In this document: piece by piece, positions 10,601 to 22,349 of the stretch | Layout: every line of letters begins with the position of its first letter | Numbering within the stretch: position 1 is the first letter of the stretch | NCBI GenBank assembly: GCA_950097015.1 | Contig: CATNEN010000008.1 | Coordinates: 2,666,001 to 2,730,000, forward strand | Direction: 5' to 3' | Source: Macrostomum hystrix | Taxonomy: Eukaryota > Platyhelminthes > Macrostomidae | Length of the DNA: 64,000 nucleotides | The notes under the pieces: model-generated | Told to the model about the DNA's origin: nothing | The model's database searches: none | What the model saw: only the letters and a program-made list of their open reading frames with translations | Made by a program: the position numbers and the translations under genes

Positions 10601-13515
10601 TGGACTCTTGTAAACTGTGATCTTGATGGATTCTTGGAGACAGTGATCTTGATGGATTCTTGGAGACAGTGATCTTGATGGATTCTTGGAGACAGTGATC
10701 TTGATGGATTCTTGGAAACTGTGATCTTGATGGACTCTTGTAAACTGTGATCTTGATGGATTCTTGGAGACAGTGATCTTGATGGATTCTTGGAAACTGT
10801 GATCTTGATGGATTCTTGTAAACTGTGATCTTGATGGATTCTTGGAGAAAGTGATCTTGATGGATTCTTGGAAACTGTGATCTTGATGGATTCTTGGAAA
10901 CTGTGATCTTGATGGATTCTTGGAAACTGTGATCTTGATGGATTCTTGTAAACTGTGATCTTCATGGATTCTTGGAAACTGTGATCTTGATGGATTCTTG
11001 GAAACTGTGATCTTGATGGATTCTTGGAGACAGTGATCTTGATGGATTCTTGGAAACTGTGATCTTGATGGATTCTTGTAAACTGTGATCTTGATGGATT
11101 CTTGGAGAAAGTGATCTTGATGGATTCTTGGAAACTGTGATCTTGATGGACTCTTGTAAACTGTGATCTTGATGGATTCTTGGAAACTGTGATCTTGATG
11201 GATTCTTGGAAACTGTGATCTTGATGGATTCTTGTAAACTGTGATCTTCATGGATTCTTGGAAACTGTGATCTTGATGGATTCTTGGAAACTGTGATCTT
11301 GATGGATTCTTGGAGACAGTGATCTTGATGGATTCTTGGAAACTGTGATCTTGATGGATTCTTGTAAACTGTGATCTTGATGGATTCTTGGAGAAAGTGA
11401 TCTTGATGGATTCTTGGAAACTGTGATCTTGATGGACTCTTGTAAACTGTGATCTTGATGGATTCTTGGAAACTGTGATCTTGATGGATTCTTGGAGACA
11501 GTGATCTTGATGGATTCTTGGAAACTGTGATCTTGATGGATTCTTGGAGAAAGTGATCTTGATGGATTCTTGGAAACTGTGATCTTGATGGATTCTTGGA
11601 GACAGTGATCTTGATGGATTCTTGGAGACAGTGTGGAAGCTAAACTACGATCCTGAATGATCCCTCAGTACAAGCTGGCTCGTATTTTCTCATTTCGGCT
11701 GGCAACAAGCGTGTCCTTAAGCAAGCACAAGCCTATAGAAGAGACAGTGGATAGTATTGATATAAAGGAGAAGCCACTTGTAGGAGCTGTGGTCTCAACT
11801 TGACCCCGAGTCAGAAATCAATCTATCGATGAGGCAGCCCCTCACGGAGCGTAGATAAGCAGTATCTGCACTCCGCAGATTTTTCCCTCTCCCAATGCGA
11901 TGGGAGAAAATGCGAGTATGTGATGACAGCTGAGAGGATGCCTGAGAAGCCATCGGTGTCAAATGTGAGATCGGCTCTTAAATCTTCGCTGAGCTGTGTA
12001 GTTGCCAGGGACGATGAAATCAACTCCATTTCAACCTATGCTGCCCCGATTTCTAAGTCGATGAGCAGATTGCCGATGGCCTTCAATCATGAAGTCTAAT
12101 CCCAACTTGAAACTTGAAAAAAATTCAACCAATTGTTCAGTGCAAATTACGTGAACTCACGTGAACAGCTGCAGCATGAGGCTGTCGTAGCCTCGCACAG
12201 AGTCGCAGTCTGGCAGTCTGGCGGCGTCAAACACCAGCAGGGTGATGGCGGGACCTGATGCGTCGTTAAGCACGCCGGCGTGGCTGAGGCAGCGCAGGTA
12301 GGGCCCCAGCAGGGCCAGGTCGACGGTGACTGTCCGGTCCGATTTCGGCTTGGCCTCCGACAGACGGAATTCGCTGCGATGCCTCGTGAGCTGCTCCACA
12401 GCCGTGCTCAGTTGAGATTCTGGGGTGGAAGTTTTCGGTGATAGGGTGTGTATTGGAGTAAGATGTGTTTTGGAGTGACGTGGGTGTGCTAATTTGAGGT
12501 GGGTGTTTTGGACTGAGGTGGGTGTTTTGGAGTGGGATGGGTGCGTTTGGAGTGAGGTGGGTGTTTTAGAGTGAGGTGGGTGTTTTGGAGTGAGGTGGGT
12601 GTTTTGGATTGAGGTGGGTGTGTTAGGAGTGAGGTGGGTGTGTTAGGAGTGAGGTGGGTGTGTTAGGAGTGAGGTGGGTGTTTTAGAGTGAGGTAGGTTT
12701 CCGTTAGTGGGGTGGGTATGTTATGTTAGATGAGTGTGTTGGAGTGAGGTGGTGTTTTGGAGTGGGATGGGTGCGTTGGGAGTGAGGTGGGTGTCCTGAA
12801 TTGAGTCCTGAATTAAGTTGAACGCGAAGGAAAATCGTATTTTTGACTCTGTCTCACCATTCAGCTTTGAATTGACCATGCGAGACGCAATCTCGGTCAG
12901 GAAAACGAGGTGCTGATCGTTGGTATCTGGCTGATTTGACGGCCGCGGTGGTGGCAGTGGCGGCGGCTGCTGCTGCTGAGGCAGTTGCGGCCCACCTATC
13001 GCGCTACTCTTGCACTTTGTCGGTCCATTCATCGAGTGCACATCTGCATTTTAGAATCGGAGTTATTTGCAATGTCTTTTGGACAGGCAAAAACTGCCGA
13101 CAGCACCTAAGCACCCATTTACCCAACCCTTTCGTGAACACACGGCCCCGGCCGTCGCCGTCGCCATACCTGGCACCAGTTCCTCTGCCAGCAGGTCGAT
13201 AGCGGCCTCGAGCACGCCAGCCACCAGCCGTTCAGCCTCGGTGTGTAGAAAGTCCACCTGATCGCCACCGCCGCGAGGTCGCGCCGATCGAGCGCTTGAA
13301 GCGGCGGCCGCTGCTCGCAGCTGCTGACGCAGCACCTCCTTCACTGAGGCGCGCAGAACCTCGCAGACTAGTCGTCTGGCCGCGGCGGACTCTGAATCGT
13401 CCGGAGAAGCTGGTCCAGTTGGCGAGGCGGCTGGAGTCGAGCCGGATCGCCCCGCCAAGCGGGTCACCATCGAGTCGATGTTGTGCAGCACCGAGTTGCT
13501 GGTGTTGTTACCCAT
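7694..13515 (-). CDS. BCH-domain (BNIP2/CRAL-TRIO-like) protein with N-terminal glycine and AKAP-like helices
   Basis: Exons in transcript order: 13515-13170, 13043-12858, 12419-12161, 8607-8395, 7835-7694; phases close to 381 aa. The C-terminal part (about 205-370) resembles the BNIP2 and Cdc42GAP homology domain of the BNIP2, caytaxin and PRUNE2 group: GPYLRCLSHAG, ITLLVFDAARLPD, YDSLMLQLF, YSLVYLHSPATR, VAWLKQ, VYVLHSTF and a final LQQLQDLLP. This Sec14-like fold binds small GTPases or lipid; the ligand here is unknown. The N-terminus MGNNTSN fits N-myristoylation at G2. Residues 46-66 and 94-114 form two amphipathic helices (ARRLVCEVLRAS; AERLVAGVLEAA), both matching the spacing of the PKA-RII-binding AKAP consensus. 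A polyQ and polyP linker follows at about 140-155. Intron 3 is 3.55 kb and largely minisatellite; intron 4 holds a SINE plus a hAT MITE. BCH assignment is confident at fold level; the orthologue is not settled. Confidence 0.85.
7840..8265 (-). mobile_element. tRNA-headed SINE fragment split by a hAT MITE
   Basis: On the minus strand, CTCGCACAAAGGTCCCTGAG followed by CTCGATTCC (plus-strand 7891-7919) closely matches 63628-63656, the B-box part of the SINE head near the right end of the window. When the MITE and one target duplication are removed, the minus-strand bases before it (CTCGTAGTAAAGCAATG, then TCTAGCGAG) align with the A-box part of that head (CAGCGGTAGAGCGG, then CTAGCGCG). The MITE thus interrupted the A-box region. 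The whole element lies in intron 4 of the BCH gene. Confidence 0.6.
7964..8238. mobile_element. Non-autonomous hAT-type element (MITE), 275 bp, with 8-bp TSD
   Basis: The left end CAGGGGTCGGCAAACT and the inverted right end (reverse complement CAGGGGTAGGCAAACT) form terminal inverted repeats differing at one base over 16. They are flanked by a perfect 8-bp target duplication CTTTACTA at 7956-7963 and 8239-8246. The CAGGGGT...GCAAACT terminus and 8-bp duplication are typical of hAT elements. Subterminal GGCCCGCGGGCC and ATGCGGCCC resemble those of many hAT MITEs. The core at about 8050-8155 is a CTCATCTCTCCCGTGT tandem repeat; there is no transposase, so it must be mobilised in trans. Confidence 0.93.
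8677..9260. repeat. 30-bp minisatellite in BCH-gene intron 3
   Basis: About 19 almost identical units with core GCGGATACAGCTAGGGTTTA. A block of units in the middle has no visible difference, implying recent amplification. Its minus-strand open frame is a by-product of the period being divisible by three. Confidence 0.95.
10047..11635. repeat. 26-bp minisatellite in BCH-gene intron 3
   Basis: About 61 units with core GATGGATTCTTGGAAACTGT. The variable part is GGAAACTGT, GTAAACTGT, GGAGACAGT or GGAGAAAGT, and the variants are interspersed. Segments around 10940-11170 and 11230-11450 carry the same order of variants, indicating block duplication. Confidence 0.95.
12440..12800. repeat. Irregular GAGTGAGGTGGGTGT repeat in BCH-gene intron 2
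   Basis: About 15 units of roughly 20-25 bp sharing GGAGTGAGGTGGGTGT with variable spacers (TTTT, GTTA). The same core occurs in the 37-bp array at 14266-17640 and the degenerate tract at 17620-17775, upstream of the same gene. Confidence 0.85.
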
Positions 13516-14265
13516 GGCTGCTGCGGGCGATTGGGAATTGCACTTTTAAACAAGGCAGACAAACGAACTAACGAGTGCGGTCACGGATCAATAATCATAC
13601 GAGGTGAACTTCTCTTTGTATCAACATTTGTGACTCAGTTCTATAGATGGATGACTTGAGTGCAGGAGCGTTGCGTTTTTGCGTTTTTCAACATGGTGGC
13701 CGCGGTGGGATACGAACCCACGCCCCTTTCCGAATGTAGCACTGAGCTTATGTAGCACCCTCCTATGGATATATTTGAGACGAAGAAATCAGACACTTTC
13801 TAATTGGACTGCGGAGAGTGAATATGCAAAACAGACGCACACACAAATATATCACGATAGCCAAGACAATTCCCGCCGAATAAATACGAGAATTGAGTGA
13901 GACGTGCAGTTGTGATAAAAAGCACAGCAGAGTAGGGCACCGGCTAGGAAAGGGGATTTTAATATCTGAGCAGCATGGTTGAGGCCAGACTGTTAATCCT
14001 ATCTTTCTGCCTATATCTAAATCAATCATCTCAAATTCTTCCCATACTCCGATGTGTACTTTTAGGCATAGATCTTGGCCACAAAATCATCTGCGTTAGC
14101 AGATTAATATCCTTGTACGCTAGACTAGCTTTGTAGTTAATCAGGAGGCGCATATGAAGTTTTTGGAAATTTGAAATTCTCTCCTAAAGGCAGAAGACTG
14201 ATAAATGATTAGTCGGCTAAGAAAAGCTGAGGGAGAATTGGACTCCTAAAAGAATTGGGTTGTAT
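13516..14265. other. 5' flank of the BCH-domain gene
   Basis: Probable promoter region of the minus-strand gene starting at 13515. No TATA box was seen. The only recognisable item is the tRNA-like block at 13694-13760. Confidence 0.5.
13694..13760 (-). mobile_element. tRNA-like (SINE head or tRNA pseudogene) fragment
   Basis: On the minus strand GGTTCGTATCCC (plus 13707-13718) is a good pol III B-box inside a T-arm-like stem (GTGGG...CCCAC). TAAGCTCAGTGC about 30 bases upstream resembles an A-box. The 5' acceptor strand that should pair with CGCGGCC is absent, so this is not an intact tRNA gene. It lies about 180 bp upstream of the BCH-gene start codon. Confidence 0.5.
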
Positions 14266-17200
14266 GTTGGAGTGAGTGAGGTGGGCTTGTTTATTGAGGT
14301 TAGTGTATGGGAGTGAGGTGGGCTTGTTTATTGAGGTTAGTGTATGGGAGTGAGGTGGGCTTGTTTATTGAGGTTAGTGTATGGGAGTGAGGTGGGCTTG
14401 TTTATTGAGGTTAGTGTATGGGAGTGAGGTGGGCTTGTTTATTGAGGTTAGTGTATGGGAGTGAGGTGGGCTTGTTTGTTGAGGTTAGTGTATGGGAGTG
14501 AGGTGGGCTTGTTTGTTGAGGTTAGTGTATGGGAGTGAGGTGGGCTTCTTTGTTGAGGTTAGTGTATGGGAGTGAGGTGGGCTTGTTTGTTGAGGTTAGT
14601 GTATGGGAGTGAGGTCGGCTTCTTTGTTGAGGTTAGTGTATGGGAGTGAGGTGGGCTTCTTTGTTGAGGTTAGTGTATGGGAGTGAGGTGGGCTTCTTTG
14701 TTGAAGTTAGTGTATGGGAGTGAGGTGGGCTTGTTTGTTGAAGTTAGTGTATGGGAGTGAGGTGGGCTTGTTTATTGAGGTTAGTGTATGGGAGTGAGGT
14801 GGGCTTGTTTGTTGAAGTTAGTGTATGGGAGTGAGGTGGGCTTGTTTGTTAAGGTTAGTGTATGGGAGTGAGGTGGGCTTCTTTGTTGAAGTTAGTGTAT
14901 GGGAGTGAGGTGGGCTTGTTTGTTGAAGTTAGTGTATGGGAGTGAGGTGGGCTTCTTTGTTGAGGTTAGTGTATGGGAGTGAGGTGGGCTTCTTTGTTGA
15001 GGTTAGTGTATTGGAGTGAGGTGGGCTTGTTTGTTGAAGTTAGTGTATGGGAGTGAGGTGGGCTTGTTTGTTGAGGTTAGTGTATGGGAGTGAGGTGGGC
15101 TTCTTTGTTGAGGTTAGTGTATGGGAGTGAGGTGGGCTTCTTTGTTGAAGTTAGTGTATGGGAGTGAGGTGGGCTTGTTTGTTGAGGTTAGTGTATGGGA
15201 GTGAGGTGGGCTTCTTTGTTGAGGTTAGTGTATGGGAGTGAGGTGGGCTTGTTTGTTGATGTTAGTGTATGGGAGTGAGGTGGGCTTGTTTGTTGAAGTT
15301 AGTGTATGGGAGTGAGGTGGGCTTGTTTGTTGATGTTAGTGTATGGGAGTGAGGTGGGCTTCTTTGTTGAGGTTAGTGTATGGGAGTGAGGTGGGCTTGT
15401 TTGTTGATGTTAGTGTATGGGAGTGAGGTGGGCTTCTTTGTTGAGGTTAGTGTATGGGAGTGAGGTGGGCTTGTTTGGAGAGGTTAGTGTATTGGAGTGA
15501 GGTGGGCTTCTTTGTTGAAGTTAGTGTATGGGAGTGAGGTGGGCTTGTTTGTTGAGGTTAGTGTATGGGAGTGAGGTGGGCTTGTTTATTGAGGTTAGTG
15601 TATGGGAGTGAGGTGGGCTTCTTTGTTGAAGTTAGTGTATGGGAGTGAGGTGGGCTTGTTTGTTGATGTTAGTGTATGGGAGTGAGGTGGGCTTGTTTGG
15701 AGAGGTTAGTGTATTGGAGTGAGGTGGGCTTCTTTGTTGAAGTTAGTGTATGGGAGTGAGGTGGGCTTGTTTGTTGAGGTTAGTGTATGGGAGTGAGGTG
15801 GGCTTCTTTGTTGAGGTTAGTGTATGGGAGTGAGGTGGGCTTCTTTGTTGAGGTTAGTGTATGGGAGTGAGGTGGGCTTGTTTGTTGAAGTTAGTGTATG
15901 GGAGTGAGGTGGGCTTCTTTGTTGAGGTTAGTGTATGGGAGTGAGGTGGGCTTCTTTGTTGAGGTTAGTGTATGGGAGTGAGGTGGGCTTGTTTGGAGAG
16001 GTTAGTGTATGGGAGTGAGGTGGGCTTGTTTGTTGAAGTTAGTGTATGGGAGTGAGGTGGGCTTGTTTGTTGAGGTTAGTGTATGGGAGTGAGGTGGGCT
16101 TCTTTGTTGAAGTTAGTGTATGGGAGTGAGGTGGGCTTCTTTGTTGAGGTTAGTGTATGGGAGTGGGGTGGGCTTGTTTGTTGATGTTAGTGTATGGGAG
16201 TGAGGTGGGCTTCTTTGTTGAAGTTAGTGTATTGGAGTGAGGTGGGCTTCTTTGTTGAAGTTAGTGTATGGGAGTGAGGTGGGCTTCTTTGTTGAAGTTA
16301 GTGTATGGGAGTGAGGTGGGCTTGTTTGTTGAAGTTAGTGTATGGGAGTGAGGTGGGCTTCTTTGTTGAGGTTAGTGTATGGGAGTGAGGTGGGCTTGTT
16401 TGTTGAAGTTAGTGTATGGGAGTGAGGTGGCCTTCTTTGTTGAGGTTAGTGTATGGGAGTGAGGTGGGCTTCTTTGTTGAGGTTAGTGTATGGGAGTGAG
16501 GTGGGCTTCTTTGTTGAGGTTAGTGTATGGGAGTGAGGTGGGCTTGTTTGTTGAGGTTAGTGTATGGGAGTGAGGTGGGCTTCTTTGTTGAGGTTAGTGT
16601 ATGGGAGTGAGGTGGGCTTCTTTGTTGAAGTTAGTGTATGGGAGTGAGGTGGGCTTGTTTGTTGAAGTTAGTGTATGGGAGTGAGGTGGGCTTGTTTATT
16701 GAGGTTAGTGTATGGGAGTGAGGTGGGCTTGTTTGTTGATGTTAGTGTATGGGAGTGAGGTGGGCTTCTTTGTTGAAGTTAGTGTATGGGAGTGAGGTGG
16801 GCTTGTTTGTTGATGTTAGTGTATGGGAGTGAGGTGGGCTTCTTTGTTGAGGTTAGTGTATGGGAGTGAGGTGGGCTTCTTTGTTGATGTTAGTGTATGG
16901 GAGTGAGGTGGGCTTCTTTGTTGAGGTTAGTGTATGGGAGTGAGGTGGGCTTGTTTGGAGAGGTTAGTGTATTGGAGTGAGGTGGGCTTCTTTGTTGAAG
17001 TTAGTGTATGGGAGTGAGGTGGGCTTCTTTGTTGAGGTTAGTGTATGGGAGTGAGGTGGGCTTGTTTATTGAGGTTAGTGTATGGGAGTGAGGTGGGCTT
17101 CTTTGTTGAAGTTAGTGTATGGGAGTGAGGTGGGCTTGTTTGTTGATGTTAGTGTATGGGAGTGAGGTGGCCTTCTTTGTTGAGGTTAGTGTATTGGAGT

Positions 17201-17640
17201 GAGGTGGGCTTCTTTGTTGAAGTTAGTGTATGGGAGTGAGGTGGGCTTGTTTGTTGAGGTTAGTGTATGGGAGTGAGGTGGGCTTCTTTGTTGAGGTTAG
17301 TGTATGGGAGTGAGGTGGGCTTCTTTGTTGAGGTTAGTGTATGGGAGTGAGGTGGGCTTCTTTGTTGAGGTTAGTGTAAGGGAGTGAGGTGGGCTTCTTT
17401 GTTGAGGTTAGTGTATGGGAGTGAGGTGGGCTTCTTTGTTGAGGTTAGTGTATGGGAGTGAGGTGGGCTTGTTTGTTGAAGTTAGTGTATGGGAGTGAGG
17501 TGGGCTTCTTTGTTGAGGTTAGTGTATGGGAGTGAGGTGGGCTTCTTTGTTGCGGTTAGTGTATGGGAGTGAGGTGGGCTTGTTTGGAGAGGTTAGTGTA
17601 TTGGAGTGAGCTGGGCTTGTTTGGAGAGGTGGGGTGGGTG
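14266..17640. repeat. 37-bp minisatellite, about 91 units, 3.4 kb
   Basis: Core GGGAGTGAGGTGGGCTT, followed by GTTTGTTGAGGTTA, CTTTGTTGAGGTTA, GTTTGTTGAAGTTA or similar. A rarer unit with GTTTGGAGAGG recurs (about 15474, 15695, 15990, 16953 and 17581), often followed by a unit with TATTGGAGT instead of TATGGGAGT, so blocks have been copied. The strand is markedly G over C skewed. Confidence 0.96.
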
Positions 17641-18544
17641 TGTCGGGTTGATTTGAGTTTGTTAGGAGTGAGGCGGGTGCGTTTGGTGTAGGGTGTGTGT
17701 TGTGGAGTGGGGTGGGTGTGGTGTAGTGAGGTGGGTGTGCTTGGAGTGGGATGGGTGTATTGGGAGTGAGGTTTGTTTCGGTCCGTAACCCCATAACCCC
17801 AAAGTCCGTATTCCAAACCCATATTTCAGTTCGATTCGAATCATAAAAACTTTAAAAAATTCGAAACAAAAACTACAATAAATGATTTAAAAATAAATTA
17901 CCAAGTATAAATAAAACTAGCCCAACAGAAAACAGGCAATTACTCGTATTTGTTGACTAACTTTATTTGTACTTTTCTAGCGAGAGGAAAACTGCTTTTA
18001 TTTGCGGGGCTGGGCGGAGATGCGGACACAGAAACACTGGAGGGGATTACAGTTGGGAAGGAAAACTGTAAAGTGAGGGAGATTAAGGCTAATCCGCAGC
18101 AAACATGTCAAATCCCGCCAAATTGTGAGGCTAATTATGCGGGAACAAATTCTGGCCAGTGGTTTCTAGGGTGTTGATTGGACTACAATAAGTTCAGTTG
18201 CTCATCACAGCTCCATCACTCGTACTTTCTTCTCCGAGAACATTTCCAGTTTTTTCTTCTGACTTTCATTCCCTTATACTCAAGCAAATCCATCCAGCCC
18301 TTCAAAAACATTTCTAAATGCAGCAGTCAGAATAGGAAATCATTTCACTGCTTCCCATTCTGCCAACTGAACAAGAGCATCGATCGCTTTAATGAATTAG
18401 AAATTTGCTTTCATTCGCCGAAATGGCCTGGCGGGGAAGCATGACTGAACCAGTCCACAGACGGGCATGCGAGCTGAGCGTTCTGAGATTATTACATCTC
18501 AGAGCGGGATGGACACTGAATGCGCCACTTTGGTCTGGGGTGAA
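17641..18544. other. Spacer between the two 37-bp arrays
   Basis: 17641-17775 is a degenerate GAGTGAGGTGGGTGT tract that continues the core of the preceding array. From 17776 on the sequence is unique; the short plus-strand frames at 17950-18177 and 18178-18444 have no recognisable domain and are not called. Confidence 0.6.
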
Positions 18545-19880
18545 AATGGATTGCTAGTCTATCCCTCGGGAAAATAGACAGAATGGATTGCTAGTCTATC
18601 CCACGGGTAAATAGACAGAATGGATTAATTGTTATCTATCCCATGGGTAAATAGACAGAATGGATTGCTAGTCTATCCCACGGGTAAATAGACAGAATGG
18701 ATAGCTAGTCTATCCCACGGTTAAATAGACAGAATGGATTGCTAGTCTATCCCACGGGTAAATAGACAGAATGGATTGCTAGTCTATCCCACGGGTAAAT
18801 AGACAGAATGGATTAATTGCTAGTCTATCCCACAGGTAAATAGACAGAATGGATAGCTAGTCTATCCCACGGGTAAATAGACAGAATGGATTGCTAGTCT
18901 ATCCCACGGGAAAATAGACAGAATGGATTAATTGTTATCTATCCCACGGGTAAATAGACAGAATGTATTAATTGCTAGTCTATCCCACGGGTAAATAGAC
19001 AGAATGGATAGCTAGTCTATCCCACGGTTAAATAGACAGAATGGATTGCTAGTCTATCCCACGGGTAAATAGACAGAATGGATTGCTAGTCTATCCCACG
19101 GGTAAATAGACAGAATGGATAGCTAGTCTATCCCACGGGTAAATAGACAGAATGGATAGCTAGTCTATCCCACGGGTAAATAGACAGAATGGATTGCTAG
19201 TCTATCCCACGGGTAAATAGACAGAATGGATTGCTAGTCTATCCCACGGGTAAATAGACAGAATGGATAGCTAGTCTATCCCACGGGTAAATAGACAGAA
19301 TGGATAGCTAGTCTATCCCACGGGTAAATAGACAGAATGGATTGCTAGTCTATCCCACGGGTAAATAGACAGAATGGATTGCTAGTCTATCCCACGGGAA
19401 AATAGACAGAATGGATAGCTAGTCTATCCCACGGGTAAATAGACAGAATGGATAGCTAGTCTATCCCACGGGTAAATAGACAGAATGGATAGCTAGTCTA
19501 TCCCACGGGTAAATAGACAGAATGGATTGCTAGTCTATCCCACGGGTAAATAGACAGAATGGATAGCTAGTCTATCCCACGGGTAAATAGACAGAATGGA
19601 TTGCTAGTCTATCCCACGGGTAAATAGACAGAATGGATTGCTAGTCTATCCCACGGGTAAATAGACAGAATGGATTAATTGCTAGTCTATCCCACAGGTA
19701 AATAGACAGAATGGATTGCTAGTCTATCCCACGGGTAAATAGACAGAATGGATTGCTAGTCTATCCCACGGGTAAATAGACAGAATGTATTAATTGCTAG
19801 TCTATCCCACGGGTAAATAGACAGAATGGATAGCTAGTCTATCCCACGGGTAAATAGACAGAATGGATAGCTAGTCTATC
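18545..19880. repeat. 37-bp minisatellite with an internal inverted repeat
   Basis: About 36 units, core CCCACGGGTAAATAGACAGA. Units alternate between ATGGATTGCTAGTCTAT and ATGGATAGCTAGTCTAT, with some longer units containing TTAATTGC. Each monomer contains ATAGAC and GTCTAT about 15 bases apart, so single units can fold back. Confidence 0.95.
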
Positions 19881-22349
19881 ATTGGTGACGGTATAAAACA
19901 TAGAGCATTTAGTGGACTTCATAATCAAGCAACATGTTAGCTTTGAGCAGCACAGTCTACTCACGAAAAGCAGTTTATTACAGGCTTCGCAAGCAAAGTT
20001 CTGATAGGCAAATTGCCACAAACTTTCTCGGTCCTAGCCTTATCCTGAGCTGATAGCTTTGACTGCATTATTTAATTGGCCAACTGGGAAATCTAAACAA
20101 ACAGAGGCTGCAAAAATCCCAATAAGCTAGGATTTTTCCTACACTAGTACGCATCCAATGAAGTGAGATTTCGGATACAATTCGGATTAGGCTAATCGGT
20201 AAATAATACCAGGCTTACCTTGTTTCCTAATTTAATCAATAAATGTCACGAATAAACTTTAAAAAATAAAATCCTAATTTTTAAGCTGTCGGCTTTCTAG
20301 GAAATTGCTGGAAAATCCAGGAGAGATTGAGTGAGTAGGGATTGAGTATGCAGAAGGTAGCTGTGAAGAATGGAACAGCAGATGCGGATGGCAAATGCGG
20401 CCCTGATAAACACGAGAGGGAGAGGAGAGAAGGGGAGAGTGGGTGGAGAGATCGGGGTCGGGGTTGGGTTGGTCGACGGGAGGCGGTCTTAAGAGAGGAT
20501 AATTTAAGCTCTGCTGGCGAAGCAGCCCTGGCAAGAGAGCTACAGGGAAGAAAAATTGTCCGTGGCGGAGGCTGAAGCTGGGGTGGTTACGCGTGAGTCG
20601 GGTGGGATGCAGGAGGGAAGGGGGACACACGGCCAGCGGAGTGCAATCAGATTTGGGGGAGGCAAGGAGGATACGGGGAGGTTTCCGCCCCACCCAGTTC
20701 GCACTCACTCTGAGCTGGGTAGGCGGGTGGTGAGGCGGGGCTAAGAGCTGCAGATGACGGGGCGTGAATAGGGATCTGGGAGGAGGGTAACAGAGGGTCA
20801 CAGAAATGAATTCTGGAAGGCGGAGAGAACAGAGAGGGTCTGTGCAGCCAAGAGGGCTCTGATTTTCTTGGACACCTGGGTACGGGCCAGCCATGAATTC
20901 CGATAGTGATAGAAGCTTTTAAACGCCGATAGGGTTGAGAAATAATTGAGAAATTAGAAGAGCTACGAAGTAGAAGTGCTGCATAGGCATCTAAATTATG
21001 GCAAAGGCGAGTAAAGACGCGAATAGGAGCTAAAATTACAGGGGAGAAATCATTTTCGAGACGGGAAAATGGGAGGTTCCTCGAATTCCGCAGAAGCAGC
21101 AGTTACACTGCTCAGATAATTGGCCGGTTGCTTTGAAAAGGAAGAGGCAGGCAGAATGGATAAAGGATAGAGGGAAGGACTGAAGGTTTAAAGTTGTGGC
21201 CCTACGCGTACTCTCGTACTGCCTACATGTGAAAAGGGGGAAAATAAGTACGTAAAGTAGAATTTTATTTCAACTTACATCCTTAGACAGAAGGCGAGAA
21301 AGAATATTAAATTTAAAAAATTAATTTGGTCTTTCAAAATAGCGAAGGGGGTAGTTAGTTTTATATAGCAACTCTGATTTCCTTCAGAACCAAAACGGAA
21401 ATTGCTGCCTACAGTATATGAAAAAAATATTCTCGTAGCTCAAAGTTCTTTATCAAGCGGTGAGCAGTCCATATGATATGCCTCTCAGTTTTGTAGCTTG
21501 AGATAGAACGCACACGTTTATGTAGGTTGAACCCTTCACAGGAGTTACACTGCTTTGTTGGGTCAAGGTGAGACTATACTCATTGGCCAGATAAGCTTTC
21601 CAAAGCTGAGTGGACCAGAAAAAGCCCCGCGTGGCTAAAAGTAAGCCCCTTGTTTGACAGTCATTCATTCGGTCTCATTTATCACGCACATATATACTCG
21701 TAGAAATTCTGCAAAAGATACTGTCAGATAAAATGCAGCACGAACAGCACTGCATGCTGACACAGTATTTGCTGCGTACTCACTCAATGCAACTCTGGAT
21801 AAAGTTGACAATCCACTCAAAGATGCCGGCTCGTGCTGCACAGAAACAAAATACGGCAATATGCACGCACTTTTGCTCATTTTACTTTATTATATTATAT
21901 TTGCACAACTCAGTTTCCGATGGCTGTTTAGTCAGCTCGCACAAATTTACCGCACACAATGTGGTTAAACATTTCGATTAAGATTTTGTTTATACTTGCT
22001 TTGGAGTATTTTGACACATACAATTTTTTTGTATAATAGACTAGAAAGGTTTGCCCCATTCGCGGAGCGCGGACGATACTTTTTAATTCCTGCTTGGTTC
22101 TTAAGTTTGCGATACATATTTTACACGAGGACCACTACGACTTAAGTATATAAGTATATTAAGTTAAGTAGTCCCTAATTTTACAGTTAAAACTTGGCAC
22201 CAATTGCAAGGAGAATAATAAGACCACACAGCTGTGGCTGAAAGCGAATAACCCCTTTGTTAACAACTCTACCCACTACTACCCCCAAAATTGGCTGATT
22301 CTCTCAAAGCTGCTTAACTATTGCCAAGTAAGAAAGTTTTGGAAAACTC

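Noticed and set aside
9907-11251. Minus-strand frames of 352 and 400 codons
   Set aside because: Read through a 26-bp array in the intron of the BCH gene; 26-residue peptide repeat is a by-product.
13694-13760. Functional tRNA gene on the minus strand
   Set aside because: B-box and T-arm are present but the 5' acceptor strand does not pair; called a tRNA-like fragment instead.
18545-19880. CRISPR-like array
   Set aside because: Units abut directly with no unique spacers, and the context is eukaryotic.
20274-20894. 206-codon minus-strand proline/serine-rich frame
   Set aside because: Overlaps purine-biased DNA lacking stop codons; no domain, no matching splice structure.
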